Shown here piece by piece: positions 49,150 through 64,000 of a DNA stretch of 64,000 nt (positions within the stretch are counted from its first letter, which is position 1; every line of letters starts with the position of its first letter). Source of the stretch: Salvia splendens (Eukaryota; Streptophyta; Magnoliopsida; Lamiales; Lamiaceae). The DNA lies in NCBI RefSeq assembly GCF_004379255.2, contig NC_056035.1, positions 39,684,773-39,748,772 on the forward strand, given 5' to 3'. The notes beneath the pieces were generated by a model. The model was not told the DNA's origin. It ran no database searches and saw nothing but the letters and a program-made list of their open reading frames with translations. The translations under genes were made by a program, and so were the position numbers.

Positions 49150-49797
49150 TTATTCTCTATCAAGATCATCATTCTATTATTGATTTCCAAATTACAACAA
49201 CCTCGTGTCATCCCATAATAATTAATTTCTAATCAAATCAGTGGGTTGGAAAAAATCACTTTTCCACCTTGTAGTTATATCACAAATTTAATCTTATTTG
49301 CAATGATTACTAAGTCTGGTGTGATTCTGAGGTTGTGAAATCCGGGTTCTAGAAGCGCCCTTATCGAGTTGATCAAGTATTTGAAGGTTGAATTATCACC
49401 TCATTTTGATTAGATGCGTTTTCTTAATTATAGAAGATTTTTTTATCACACATATTTATAATATTTGTGAAGTCTATGATTATTTTTTTAAAAAAAATTA
49501 ACATTGTCTTCTTTACCGTTTCTCCCTTTTGAAGAAATCGATTCTCTCTCTCTTAAAATCAAAAATCTCCGTCAACAATATATGATACATACTATCTAAT
49601 ACATACTCCCTCCGTCTTGCTTTAGGAGTCCCGATTGAGTCGGACACATATTTTAAGAAAGTGTTTGAGTGTGCAATAAATAAATGTTGTAATGAATATT
49701 GAGAATCACTTTTGGCACATGTTTTAAGAAAGTGTTTGAGTATGTAATATATAAATGTTGTACTGGATATTGGGACCCACTTTTAACACTTTTTAAA

Positions 49798-51052
49798 GAG
49801 TACAACCCCTTTTTGGTCCAAAACATATGGTCAAATTACGAATTTTGTCCGTTACATTCATTTTCAGGTTTTCGGGTCTATAACATACAAAAATCGCTCT
49901 CGGTTAGGTCCTTTTTGGACGGCTCCGTTAAAATACGCAAGTCAACCGTTACTTAGCAAAAGTTTGATTAAATTAAGCAAAAAACTAGATTATTAGTGAC
50001 TAAATAATTTGCTAATTATTTTCTTCAAAAATACCAATTACCTCTCTATCGCCCCCGCTATGCTCTCCGCCGCCGCCGCCGCCGCCACCCCTCCCCCCTC
50101 AGATCCCCGCTCCTCGCCTCCGCCTTCACGAACGCCAGGCAGTTCCCGGAGTACTCCGAGGGAAGCGCCGGCTGCAACCTCCCCCCGGTAGTCCGCCGCG
50201 AAGCAGAAGTACTCCGCCTCGTCTGCCGGGGGCGGCGCCGCCTCCGCCGCCGCATGCAGCTCCACACGAAGGCGCAGGAGGCGGCGAACGTCGTCGGCCG
50301 GAGATCTGGGCGACGGCCCTGCACGTGGCTTTTCAGGCGGCGGATGTCGTCAGCGGTGAGGATGAAAGTTGCACGGTGTTTATTTAGGGGGAAAGTGACC
50401 GGAGGCGACTCGACTGCGCGTGATTGGTTCATCAAGTTCCAATAGTGTGAATCGAGGCCGCTGGGATCGGCCACGGCGGATCTGTCGAATGACGGAAGCA
50501 ACAAGTTGTTCTCAAATTGGGCGGAGTTTTTGTTGACGGCGGCCCATGCCTTGATGAATTGGACGACGGAGCTGGCGTCGGCGATGGCATGGTGGTTGGT
50601 GAAGCCTAGGCAAATGCCTATATCGGGGAAAAGTGTGATTTGAATAGATAGAACGGAGAAAACGATGTCGTCGAAGGAATTCAACGGCGGAGGGAGGTGG
50701 GGGACGCAGGCGTAGAAGTCGTCGGCGTTGCGGGCGTGGTTGGCAGTGAGTTGGGAGAAGTCGTGGTCGGATTCGGCGACGGTGAGGGAGACAGAGTCGG
50801 AGGGGGAGAAGCGGGCGAAGGGGGAAGCGGAGGTGAGGGGGAGGAAATGGGAAATGGGTTTGGTATTTTTTGTTAAATTTAGTCAAACTTTTGCTAAGTA
50901 ACGGTTGACTTGCGTATTTTAACGGAGCCGTCCAAAAAGGACCTAACCGAGAGCGATTTTTGTATGTTATGGACCCGAAAACCTGAAAATGAATGTAACG
51001 GACAAAATTCGTAATTTGACCATATGTTTTTGACCAAAAAGGAGTTGTACTC
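49798..51052. mobile_element. Pack-MULE with a captured BAHD acyltransferase fragment
   Basis: Terminal inverted repeats of about 188 bp (49798-49986 and 50863-51052) starting GAGTACAACYCCTTTTTGGTC; they share CGCAAGTCAACCGTTACTTA and more. The flanks CTTTTTAAA (49789-49797) and CTTTTTTAA (51053-51061) differ at one of nine bases, fitting the 9 bp target duplication of Mutator-like elements. No transposase is present; the GC-rich interior is a piece of a host gene. 1255 bp. Confidence 0.88.
50058..50840 (-). pseudogene. Captured BAHD acyltransferase fragment (anthocyanin malonyltransferase-like)
   Basis: Minus-strand reading begins in open frame near 50840 (RFSPSDSVSLTVAESDHDFS), continues with ACVPHLPPPLNSFDD and reaches the BAHD active site HHAIADAS (HxxxD, near 50590), then HYWNLMNQSRAVE and RRLKSHVQGRRPDLRPTTFA. 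After CAFVWSCM the frame slips; a second frame carries ADEAEYFCFAADYRG (about 50165-50265), and the first frame resumes with ALPSEYSGNCLAFVKAEAR. BAHD enzymes use an acyl-CoA to acylate alcohols or amines; this branch typically malonylates flavonoid glucosides. The C-terminal half with DFGWG is absent and two frameshifts are present, so it is not a working enzyme. GC content contrasts strongly with the surroundings, as expected for a captured exon. Confidence 0.88.
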
Positions 51053-51443
51053 CTTTTTTAATTGAACTAGTATTTACACCCGTGCTATGCACGGGGCATA
51101 TAATTTTTAAATAATGAATATTAATTTTAATGAAATATAGAAATTAAGAAGTAAAAACAATATAAAGATTTACAAAAACATAAATGTGATTATAAATAAA
51201 ACATTTATAATAAATGAAGAATTTACTCATCAACTATAAATAAAATATTTCATATTCGGCAATCAATTTTATACAATTTTAATTTATGATATAAATGGAG
51301 TAAAATAAATGACAAATAAGAGATGTATGACTAATGGTCAATGAGTATGAGTTAGTTAGAAAAAGATACACAAATAAAGAACATGTTATTTGAGTAGAGA
51401 TTAAAGAGAAGAATTAGAAAACAACAACAAACCAACTAATAGT

Positions 51444-51690
51444 TCATAAGTTTTGAAAAATTTCTTTGTAAACAACATTAACAGTAGCATCGCTTCTATT
51501 ATCCTCTTCATCTCCACAAACTAAAATCTTGAGATTTCCACGACTCGTAACTCTAGATATAACAACATATAACTGTCCATAACTGGAGATTGATTTTCGT
51601 AAAAATAATCCAACATGAGATAGAGATTGACCTTGACTTTTGTTAATGGTCATTACATACGACACAGCCAAAGGAAATTTGTCAAGTTCT
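51444..51690 (-). pseudogene. Helitron helicase C-terminal fragment
   Basis: Reads DKFPLAVSYVMTINKSQGQS, then GLFLRKSISSYGQLYVVISR and VTSRGNLKILV, the conserved C-terminal end of the PIF1-type helicase of plant RepHel proteins (motifs V and VI region, TINKSQGQ and YVxxSRV). Only about 80 codons remain; upstream of about 51690 the family sequence stops, so the Rep and helicase core were deleted. Confidence 0.9.
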
Positions 51691-54018
51691 TATTCATTTA
51701 TATAAATACATTATATTAAAACAGGCCCAGAAAATATGATGCACCCAAAAAACTATATGATTTCGCCTAAATTAAGTTTACAAAAAGCCCAAACCCTTCA
51801 ATTAAAAAATCTAAAACAAAACAACCCAAATAGATAAAAAAAAAAATGGACAAAGAATAAATTAAATAAGAGGCCGAAAACAATAAAATTGTCCCAAACA
51901 ATTTAACTACAATTAATCCCTAAACCTTAAGCTATTAATTTATTCATTAATTAAATCAACTAAACCTAACTTACCGAATAATAAGATATTTGCAGAATCG
52001 GTTCTTCTCCTCAACAGCGGCGTTCGATCCTTCATCCCTCTCCCATTAGATGATGATCACAAAGTCCCCAATCGGTGATAATCCTTGTATGAATCGGCGA
52101 CGGATTAAAATCGACTCGCACCATGAAGTAGTTTCACTCCATTCAGCGAAATACTACCTCTCGAAAACCCTAAACGGATTTGTTCCTACACATCGAAGAG
52201 TTTCTCCAAAAATCTATACTAAAGGTAAAATCCATTTCTTGATTCATGAATTTTAAACGATTCGTAATTGATTTAGATTTCAGATCTGTTCTCATAGAAC
52301 ACTCATTGTTTTTCTACACGATAGCAGATCTGTTCTCATCTGTACAATAGCAGATATGAGGCAACAAAATGAACGGAAAGGGCGCCGATGAAAGCGGTGG
52401 AATGTCATATGGGTTTGTAAACTAACAGAGGACGTAAACTGAAGGTAACTAAATCCTTTTCCCAACCTTTGTATTCATGATTTTTGTACATGATTGTCAC
52501 ATATTGGTGAAAACCTACACAGATCTGAGAAAAAATTCGAAAGCATTCATACTTGGCTTTAAACACCTGGCTCAAAAACGTTTAACAACTTCATAACACA
52601 TAAATCAATTGTTTTTTCAAAGCATGTTTAATTATTAATCATAGCAGGCTTCACAGATTGTAAAAAAATCATATCTGTGTCAAATTCTAGTCAAAATAGA
52701 GAACTTATACTGTTGCTAAATAAGTACCTGAACTTGAAGGAGTAAACTTCTTAGATGCCAAACTCTTAAGTATTACGGATTTTTTTTATTTCTTCATTGA
52801 TTCAGAGCTGATAATTGAATCCACAACAGATTATAGTATAATATGAAGCTCGGCAGAAATAAAATTTAAGAAAACAGTGAGGGATAATGGATACTGAAAA
52901 AGCTTATATTTTATAGGTTTAGAACTCCACATAAACCAAGATGACCTTTCAGTTCATCCAACATTCCAGAACCCTAAATCTTGCAAAATGGGCTTTAAAA
53001 TGGAAATTAGGTATTACTGTTGGGCTTGTAACAAAAAACCAAAGAATAACTTCAAAATAAACATAAATCATTTATATTTACACTGAGTGATTTAAAAACA
53101 TATTTGACTTCAAAGGTGTGAAAAATATATCTACGACACATTTCTTGAAAAATTATACCAAGTGAACAATATCTATGTCAATCTTGAAATCTTACTTAAT
53201 ACTTGCTTTCAACAGGAAATGCCATGAATAACTGCTCCAAATCAAAATCCCACTTTACATGATTGAGAATAAGAAGAATGCCTAGAACTTGTGGTGTTCA
53301 GTAGATAAGTGCATAAACTTTAATGAGATTTATGTTCCTATGCCTTACACTTTTGTATTACATGTCTTTCACTTCTTCAATGCTTCCAGATGGGATTTCA
53401 CTGATCTTGTCTTTACATATGTCTTTAACTTCTTCAATGCTTACATCCAATTGAGATGCAATACTAATATTGGGTTGATAAGCATATAAGTACATAAACT
53501 TGAATGAGATTTATGTTGTGATGCCTAACACTTTTGTATTACATGTCTTTAACTTAATTTAATGGTTCCAAATGGGATTTAACTGATCTCATCTTTACGT
53601 ATGTCTTTAACTTCTTCAATGCTTACATCCAATTTAGATGCAGTACTAATATTGGCCTTATAAAGCTTGTAAAATATGTCATGCCAAAATAGAGATTTCA
53701 AAAAACTGTTGAGAACTTAAAAGAGGATTCCATTAATTGCTGCAGAAAGTGTGTCTGCATGTTTCTTGAATTTCTGTAATGCTATGTGACAACTTTTCTT
53801 TTAGTTGTTTTGTCCTTAAACAAACTATAACTAACTAAAAATCAATCAATTGTGATTTGCAGCGACGACATGGAATGAGGGGATAGATTCTCTCAATTGG
53901 ATATAAGCATTGCCAGATTTGATTCACTCCATTTTTAAATGTTGGCTTCTACAATTAAATCTGAAATTTTGCATCTGATATTGCAGGTTTTGATTGTTTA
54001 GGATTAAGGTGAATCTAA
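51691..54018. other. Helitron interior, unidentified filler
   Basis: No recognised domain. A 181 bp tandem duplication lies at 53307-53487 and 53488-53665 (both with CTTTAACTTCTTCAATGCTT). A GC-richer stretch at 52010-52260 has a 68-codon plus-strand open frame (from 52050, MMITKSPIGDNPCMNRRRIK) that might be captured sequence. Confidence 0.45.
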
Positions 54019-56060
54019 TTATAAGAAACAATGATAGGCATGGCATGCGAGAGAAGAAACTTCAAACTCATTTGAAAAAGAGGTTGGTGATTGAAACCGA
54101 GACTTTGAATAGAAATCTAATAGTTTTATCTCACATAGACATTTTTTCACTATTTTAGCTCTAATTATTTTGGGATAAGATCTGTAATACTCCAACTGAT
54201 TTCTGAATTGGAGCTTGAACAACATACTCTGCCCCACCAGCTTCTTTTCAATTTCTTTAGCAATGTCCTCCATTGGCAAAACCTGCAATATAAGTGATTT
54301 TAGTAAAAGCTACTAAAGAATAAAAGCATCATATCAATATTTTAAATTACAAACCTGATTATCATCCCCTACAAATTCATAAACCTTTTTTCCTATCAGT
54401 TGGATCCCCTCCCTATCCCACACTAAAAGTGAAGTGTTGCTTGTATCATCAACAATATTGACAATAAATTTATACCTGCACAAGCTAAAAATTCAAAATA
54501 TGTAACTTATCAAACATTAAACTTGTTGTCCTTTGCTTCAACATTCTTAAGATAAAAATTTAATACTATCATACCTTCTATAAGCATGGGAATAACTGCT
54601 CTTACATAGTGAACAGTTAAACTTATTATCCTCTGCTTCAACCTTCTTAAAACAGGTCTTGCATGACATGTAATACCATGTATCATAATGTGATTCCACA
54701 GATACAATCTTTCCAAAAACCCAATATAAACCATCCTGCGAATAAATGGCAGAAAAGAACTAATATTATGTAAGACAGTATAATTAACAAAATAAGTCAA
54801 GGTAAACTTTTTCATTTCAGTTGGAAAAAGAAGTATTAAATACCTCTTGACATTCTAAATCCTGCAAGGACTTCACTGTAGGATTATCAAACTCATTGCT
54901 AATCTTTGGTCCAACAGGACCCAAAGAACCATAGTGAATAAATCTCTCATCACCTACAATCTTATATAAATATCATCCAAAATCAGTTGACAATAAGATA
55001 ATAAATGTAGTAAAACATATTCATTTTAAAAACTGTGAGAACTATATTACTGCTAATAGCTTATACCTTTTCCTAAAATCAGTAACTTCATCTAATTTTG
55101 GATTAATTAGAACATTTGATGCTTGAAAGTGTGTAGATATTCTCATTTCGCCTAATAAATAAAAACACATTTGATTAATACAACTTATGTCAGATAAACA
55201 AAGAAGAAAAACAAACAACAAAGAGAACAACGTTAGAGAAATGAAACCTCTAAATAAATTAGGCTTGCAAATTTGAACAATAACAATCGGAATGGTTCTT
55301 TCACTCTTTCTGAAATCAGAGAGATAAGAATCAACATTTGATTCCCAAATTGTACAAAAGATTTTATTATGCTTGTACACACAAAAAAAAGTATTAACTT
55401 TAAGACAAATTGTAGTACAGAATTTTAATTTACAACTCTTGATACAACTTACTGTTCATCACTAATTTCAATCTCAATAAGCCTATACTTAGATTGATTG
55501 AGAACTCTTCCTGGATTAGTGATGACACCAATAACATCTGTAAAATAAGTAATCAGAAACAACCTATGTAATGAGTATTAAAAACAAACATATTACAACA
55601 TAGAATTTAAATTCTTACCAAAAAAGGATGTTTCGTCATAGTGTCTCATTTGTGAAATTTCAGGGAATGGCTTGAAAGAAAACATCATTCTAGGAAAAGT
55701 CAAATCTTTGACCTCAAACATCTCAGTGTAGCTATTCATTACCAGCCTAAATTGGTGGCTTGTTGCTTTGTTTTTAAGAGTGTTAATCTACACCAAGAAA
55801 TTTTTTATAAAAAGACACCATCTTCCCTAAGTGGAGAGGCCATCTTTTGCATAATGTTATTAGTGAATGATGCTTGGATTCTTGTCTCCTGTAACACAAC
55901 AGACATTAATAATTAGTTCCATTTAGTTTACAATAAAAGCATAGTTGTTTGGTAGAAAAAAGATCATACCGCATTATCATGCAAAACACACTCTAGGCTG
56001 TTATCATTTTTATCCTCTGGAACCCCTTCATACCTACGTACACATCTTACTTTAATGGTG
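54019..56060 (-). pseudogene. Helitron-borne RPA70-like single-stranded DNA-binding protein, intron-containing
   Basis: Minus-strand exons, roughly: 56053-55968 (VRCVRRYEGVPEDKNDNSLE), 55900-55619 (ETRIQASFTNNIMQKMASPL, TLKNKATSHQFRLVMNSYTE, RMMFSFKPFPEISQMRHYDE), 55541-55455 (DVIGVITNPGRVLNQSKYRL), 55400-55042, 54960-54840, 54736-54570 (GLYWVFGKIVSVESHYDTWY), 54476-54357 and 54288-54019. They cover the OB folds and the C-terminal zinc ribbon, CKTC...CSLC, of replication protein A large subunits. Many plant Helitrons carry such genes, thought to bind single strands during rolling-circle transposition. In the 55900-55619 exon, an in-frame stop after REDGVFL and a shift before INTLKNK suggest it is broken. 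Exon borders are approximate. Confidence 0.78.
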
Positions 56061-58766
56061 GAGGTAGTGATTGCCTTGGAAAGATTGTTTAAGAAACATA
56101 ATAATTAGAAAGGCCTTCCAAATAACAAAATTAATATATTCTGACTTAAAAATCTATTAATAAATAAGTCTTTTCATTATACTTCTTTTAACTACATATA
56201 CTTAAATATTAATCACACAATACTAATATGTCACTCAAAGAGAATCAGATTAGGTGTTTCAATACTATTATTAAATCAGATTCAATTTATAATCAGTAGT
56301 ATTAGATTTGATTGAGAAGCAAAATACCCTCAGAAAATAATCAGTAGTATTAGGTTTGATTGTGAAGCAAAATACCCTCAGAAAATAATCAGTAGTATGA
56401 AGCACAAAATAAAGTAATGAAGTCCTAAACTTAAAGTAACACAAAAAGGTAATAAAGATTGTCCCTATTTAATATATTAGTGCTTAGCTTTCCTGCAAAT
56501 ATAAGATTGAAGAAGGGCAAAAATAATACTTTGATGAATTAAAGAACACTGAACAAATGAGACTTTAATGAGACTTTTTGTGCAGAGATTATGATACTAA
56601 GATAAAAAAGTAAGCATGGTTACACATATGGCAATATATTTATCATACTTTATAAGATTTGCTTATAAAGTCTACTTTTGTGCAGGTATTATACTACTGA
56701 AGAAGGAGATAAAAGAAAGGAAAGGAATGCCAAGAAGATCTTTTAAAAGCATGGTAAGAGTTCTGGAAAAACTAAAGCCAAAATATGATTTGATAACTCC
56801 ATTCACATGAAGCATTGAAATATATGAACCTTTCATTTATCTACCATAAAATATATAACAAATAATATTTTAACAGATTTATAATTAGAGTGTGAGAGTA
56901 TCTGAACAAAATCAGGGTTATTAAACTGCCCAGCTATTTAAAAAAGGAATTAAAAAGAGTGGCAGTTGTATCTGGGAAAACGAAAGCATTAAAAGCTATT
57001 CATTCATTAAATGGCCCATTTAACTGTCCAATAAATGTGTTATTACTGGATATTTGTGTATTTAAAGAAATTCTATTTTGCAGGAATACAAAAGAGGTTC
57101 ATTGAAACCCTAAAAAAAGCAGCTGCATCCTCTCTACCCAAACGAAAAAGTGAGACGAAAATATCGACATAGGCTGGTATCTACCTACACAGAGCTTGGA
57201 AAGGTGCAGAAGAGTGATTCATCCATGAGAAACTCTTCAGCTACACCTGCAGATGTGGAAAATCGGTGCTAATCAAAAGGTAATAGATACAAATATAATA
57301 CACAATTCTAGAGCACAAACTATGCAAATCTACTTTCTAAATCTGATTACAAAATATATCGATCAGATTTATCAATCTAGGATTTCAGATTTAATTAGTT
57401 TAATTCTATAGTACAATTTTGGATTTCAGGTTTAAGTAATTAATTTGCTAATAATAACAGTTTTATGCACATATTACCAAATATTTGAGGATGAGAAACT
57501 ATGTATCTCTTCACAGTTTAAAGTGGTTAGATATTTTGTATCACTATATTAACAATAATAGTTTTATGAAATGATTAGGAACAGATTTACATGATTCTGG
57601 AGCACAACTTTGGATTTTCAGGTTTAATTCTGGAGCACATTATCTATTACAAATAATACACTATTAATTAGTTTAATTCTAGAGCACAATTTTGGATTTC
57701 AGGTTTAAGTATATTAACGGCTAAAATTGCTTTTGTATTAGTAATACTAAGACAAAGGATTAGGAAACTTTTGAAAGTAAAGGTTAGATAATCAAAAGTT
57801 AATAGATCTATTACATCTTTGAAAGCAATATGGAGATTTATTAATACACCATTTATGTATTATAACTTTTGGATATAGTTGCTCATGTTAATACACCACT
57901 CTTTACATATATTGCTTTCATCTATGCTTTAGTATTACTAATTTACTAATAATAACAGTTTTATGCACAGATTACCAAATATTTGAGGATGAGAAACTAT
58001 GTATCTCTACACAGTTCGAAGTGCAAAGGTTAGATACTTTGTATCACTGTATTAACAATAACAGTTTTATGAAATGATTAGGAACAGATTTACAGAAGAT
58101 AATATACTAACAATTATAGTTTATACACAGGTTACCAAAGGATTTAAGGATGAGAAATTTTGAAACTCTCACCGTCTAAGTGCAAAGGTTATGAATTTAT
58201 TTAAGGTAATAATTTCATGATTCTTTATGTCATGATTTGCATTTAGAGTTAATTGATTTAAGATAATAATTTCATGATTCTTTATGGCAATATTTGCATT
58301 TGGATTTAATATATGATTTCTGTCAGTCAAACAATGACATTATTGAGTTTGTAATTAAAAAAAATGTTGCACAACGTGTACTGTACAAATGAAATACAAA
58401 AGGTTATATAGAATGATTATACTTTATTTCTTAGATATAATCAACCACCTAACAAATGTGATTTTTATTATCAGGTACATATGGAAGGAGTGGTGTATTA
58501 ACATGAGCACAACTATCAGCAGCATTGGGAACATGGAATTTACATTGTTTATTAAAATTTCACAGATTCACATGTGCAGACACAATTTCTGCATTTAATA
58601 GTGTATTATTTGTAATAGATAAACAACTAAATGGACAAAAAATATAAGTACACAGCAACTCCCATTTTTAAAATGACCATAAGGGTAAATAAAGATGCTT
58701 CGAAGTTTCCCGCCAAAAAGGGCAAATAAGTCCTTTCAACAAACTGGCACTTTAGATTAGTATAGA
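56061..58766. other. Helitron 5' region with internal repeats
   Basis: No gene. A 57 bp unit is tandemly repeated at about 56285-56399 (GAAGCAAAATACCCTCAGAA twice). Segments around 57452-57560 recur at 57952-58075 (ATATTTGAGGATGAGAAACT). A 61 bp tandem repeat lies at about 58200-58320 (AATAATTTCATGATTCTTTA twice). Confidence 0.6.
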
Positions 58767-58864
58767 TTGTAAGCATTTTTTATTTGTTTACCCCAACCGG
58801 GACTCCTAAAGCGTGACGCACAAAATTGATCAACCGGAACTCCTAAAGCGGGACGGAGGGAGTA

Positions 58865-62520
<3,656 letters not shown>

Positions 62521-62576
62521 GGTTGGTTGCAGAAGCTCAGATCTGAGGATTCGTCCGCGAGAATAAGGAAAAGCCC

Positions 62577-62652
62577 TAGGGTTTGGAATGCGTTAACGTC
62601 ATTTATTTAATTGCTAGGTTTCACTCAAACTTATGGGCTCTTATATTGGGCC
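62577..62652 (-). promoter_or_regulatory. RPS3 promoter: telo-box and site II motif
   Basis: On the minus strand AAACCCTA (62577-62584) is a telo-box about 60 bp upstream of the ATG, and GGCCCA (62647-62652) is a site II/TCP motif next to a TATA-like ATATAAGA. This pair is the usual signature of plant ribosomal protein genes and links expression to cell growth. Confidence 0.75.
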
Positions 62653-63486
62653 GAATCAAATTTTGTCGTATAACCGACAATAATTTTTGGGCTTATAACA
62701 ATAATTACCAGCATAATTGTGTTGTTTAATGAAGTCGTTATTTAAATAGAAAAATTGTGTTGTTTTAATAAAAATCATCAATATAATTTACACGTAAACA
62801 ATAAAATATTTTGGTCCTAGAATAGTTGTGAGATCTAGTACCATAATTTGACAACTTAAGGGTTCCGGCACTTTGCGAGAAATGGGAATCAGATTTTTTA
62901 GGAGTTTTTGTGCTCCACCATCGGTTCATGTATTTAGACGGAAATCTATATCAATTTTTATCAGGGTACGATTTAATGAACAATAATTCATTTTCTACAC
63001 ACTACATGGTTGAGGGTATGAGTATTCGGTTTTCTGTTCAATTTTAATTGGTTTTCAATTTGGTTTTCTACCAAAATTGAATTATAAAACTCACCTCAAA
63101 ATCGATAATCACATCATAATATCTTCAATGCTGTTAAAATCAAATCGAAAAAATATCTTATTTCACTTTTCTTATTTGGACAGTTCCAATAAAATAAAGA
63201 GAAATGGTTATTTTGCTTGTCAAGAGGGCTCGAACTCGTCACCTCATGCAATAATGTCTAAGCTTCTTGCCGCTAAGACAAAGGCTCTGGACAAAATGGT
63301 TATTTTGCTAAATGCGTGGTAGTGATAAGTTTAATAAATGAGATAAAATATGTTCAGTCCATTTTGGACAGATTTGCTGCTAACTACTGCTATTTGCATT
63401 TATGAGGCGGCCCAATGCTCAAAACTTGGGCCATAGAAATGGTAAATGATGTTTCAAATGCATGAAATCTTTAGAAAAGTCAAGGG
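62653..63486. other. RPS3 upstream intergenic region with a possible SINE
   Basis: AT-rich. On the minus strand, 63293-63215 reads TAGCGGCAAGAAGC (A-box-like) then GAGGTGACGAGTTCGAGCCC (B-box-like), the spacing and motifs of a tRNA-derived SINE head. No poly-A tail or target duplication is clear. Confidence 0.4.
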
Positions 63487-63489
63487 TTA

Positions 63490-64000
63490 GACCATCCACA
63501 ACGGGTCTCGCCGGCGTCTCGCGTCTCGTCTCAGCGAGACGAGACCCCGGCGAGACGCGTTGCAGCCTCCATCTCGTCCCGTCTCGTCGCGCGTCTCGCC
63601 TCGGCGAGCCACGAGACGAGCTGTCTCGCCACGCGCCTAGGCGACGTGGCGCAGCCCGGCGTCGTGCGTGACGCCCACTCGCCGGCCCGCGAGTGGGCGT
63701 CGTCACGTGCTGATGCAATAAATATTTTTTTTAAAAAAAATTCGAATTTAAATAAAAAAAAAATTTTGTAACGGTATTATTACCGTTTTTTTGTTTTTTT
63801 TTTTATATTTTTTTTGTTTTTTATTAAATTTTTTACTCTATAAATACTCCTAAACCCATCTTCATTTACACACAACTACACATCTATTCTTCCTATCATC
63901 TAAATTTTCTCTCAAATTTTCGCTGAAATTTTCATAACCCAACTCAAGATGTCCGGCGACGGCGAGGGCAACTATGGCGGCTCCGGCTCCGGCGGGTGGG
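63490..64000 (+). mobile_element. PIF/Harbinger element of the ORF1 type, 5' end (runs off right edge)
   Basis: Starts GACCATCCACAACGGGTCTC after TTA (63487-63489). It has a CGAGACG-rich subterminal region and a perfect 13 bp stem hairpin (63670-63682 with 63689-63701, loop CGGCCC). A TATA-like CTATAAATACTCC lies near 63838. The other end is outside. Confidence 0.85.
63949..64000 (+). CDS. Start of Harbinger ORF1 (partial)
   Basis: ATG at 63949 gives MSGDGEGNYGGSGSGGW before the window ends. It matches the glycine-rich start of the ORF1 pseudogene at 32489 (MSGDENSGGGGSGGF) and has the same leader layout, so it is very probably the Myb/SANT-like accessory protein of the element. Whether it is intact cannot be seen. 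Confidence 0.7.
   Translation, partial: MSGDGEGNYGGSGSGGW

Larger units (their letters stand above)
51067..58766 (-). mobile_element. Helitron, 7.7 kb, with RPA70-like gene and helicase remnant
   Basis: On the minus strand it starts TCTATACTAATCTAAAGTGC (TC at 58766) and ends ...GTAAATACTAG (CTAG at 51067-51070). A perfect 7 bp stem hairpin CCCGTGC-ATA-GCACGGG precedes the end by about 11 bp. The host bases on the minus strand are A before TC and T after CTAG, the standard A^T insertion site, with no target duplication. Inside are an RPA70-like gene and the last about 80 codons of a Helitron helicase. No Rep (HUH) domain is found, so it is non-autonomous. Confidence 0.92.
49606..58862. mobile_element. 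Stowaway MITE split by two nested insertions
   Basis: Left end CTCCCTCCGTCTTGCTTTAG (49606, after TA at 49604-49605); right end CTAAAGCGGGACGGAGGGAG (to 58862, before TA at 58863-58864). Only 49606-49797, 51053-51066 and 58767-58862 belong to the MITE, about 300 bp. The rest is a Pack-MULE and a Helitron. Inside the left part a unit containing TTTTAAGAAAGTGTTTGAGT is repeated twice. Confidence 0.8.

Noticed and set aside
50512..50886. 124-codon proline/arginine-rich minus-strand frame
   Set aside because: It is an off-frame reading of the captured BAHD sequence.
63215..63293. A tRNA gene on the minus strand
   Set aside because: A- and B-box-like motifs are present but no cloverleaf can be drawn; more like a SINE head.

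Overview
The window is a stretch of plant nuclear genome: AT-rich, with intron-containing genes, site II/telo-box promoter motifs on a ribosomal protein gene, and dense plant-type transposable elements (Ty1/copia, solo LTRs, PIF/Harbinger, hAT, Stowaway, MULE, Helitron). The proteins are eudicot-like. A lamiid such as a Lamiaceae species is my guess, but I could not test it by search.

Five host genes look real. (1) RPC4, an RNA polymerase III subunit, coding 7011-8772 (+), ten coding exons and a 5' UTR intron. (2) A plastid- or peroxisome-type stress-response A/B barrel (Dabb) protein, 19558-20292 (-), with a rearranged and decayed partial copy at 15933-16163. (3) A cytosolic-type UDP-glucuronate decarboxylase (UDP-xylose synthase, UXS), coding 24409-26738 (+), twelve coding exons. 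(4) An EARLY FLOWERING 4-like clock protein, 40352-40684 (+), with one coding exon and a 5' UTR intron carrying a spliced mini-uORF. (5) Cytosolic ribosomal protein S3, 60379-62520 (-), six coding exons. They share no obvious pathway: this is ordinary gene space with large transposon blocks between genes.

Mobile DNA, left to right: the 3' part of a Ty1/copia element (1-1642); a 3.0 kb solo LTR with a CTTGA target duplication just after RPC4 (8876-11873); a MULE-like element with about 220 bp inverted repeats and a (TTC)44 tract (13771-15097); a Harbinger with a broken transposase (16922-18976); a hAT element with a perfect 8 bp target duplication upstream of UXS (22256-23389); a near-identical 0.7 kb tandem duplication (28137-29542); a Harbinger carrying only ORF1 (32061-34042); a related hAT in opposite orientation (34856-36129); a Tourist-like element (37015-38388); Harbinger deletion derivatives (41979-42745 and 45436-46389); a solo LTR with GGTTT target duplication (43039-44437); a Harbinger transposase element with only two nonsense codons (47199-49149); a Stowaway interrupted by a Pack-MULE that captured part of a BAHD acyltransferase gene and by a 7.7 kb Helitron carrying an RPA70-like gene (49606-58862); and the start of another ORF1-type Harbinger running off the right edge (63490-64000).

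The most notable signals are the nested Stowaway/Pack-MULE/Helitron stack, whose junctions can be read to about a base, and a Harbinger family in which copies sharing termini carry either the Myb/SANT-like ORF1 or a transposase fragment, but not both.
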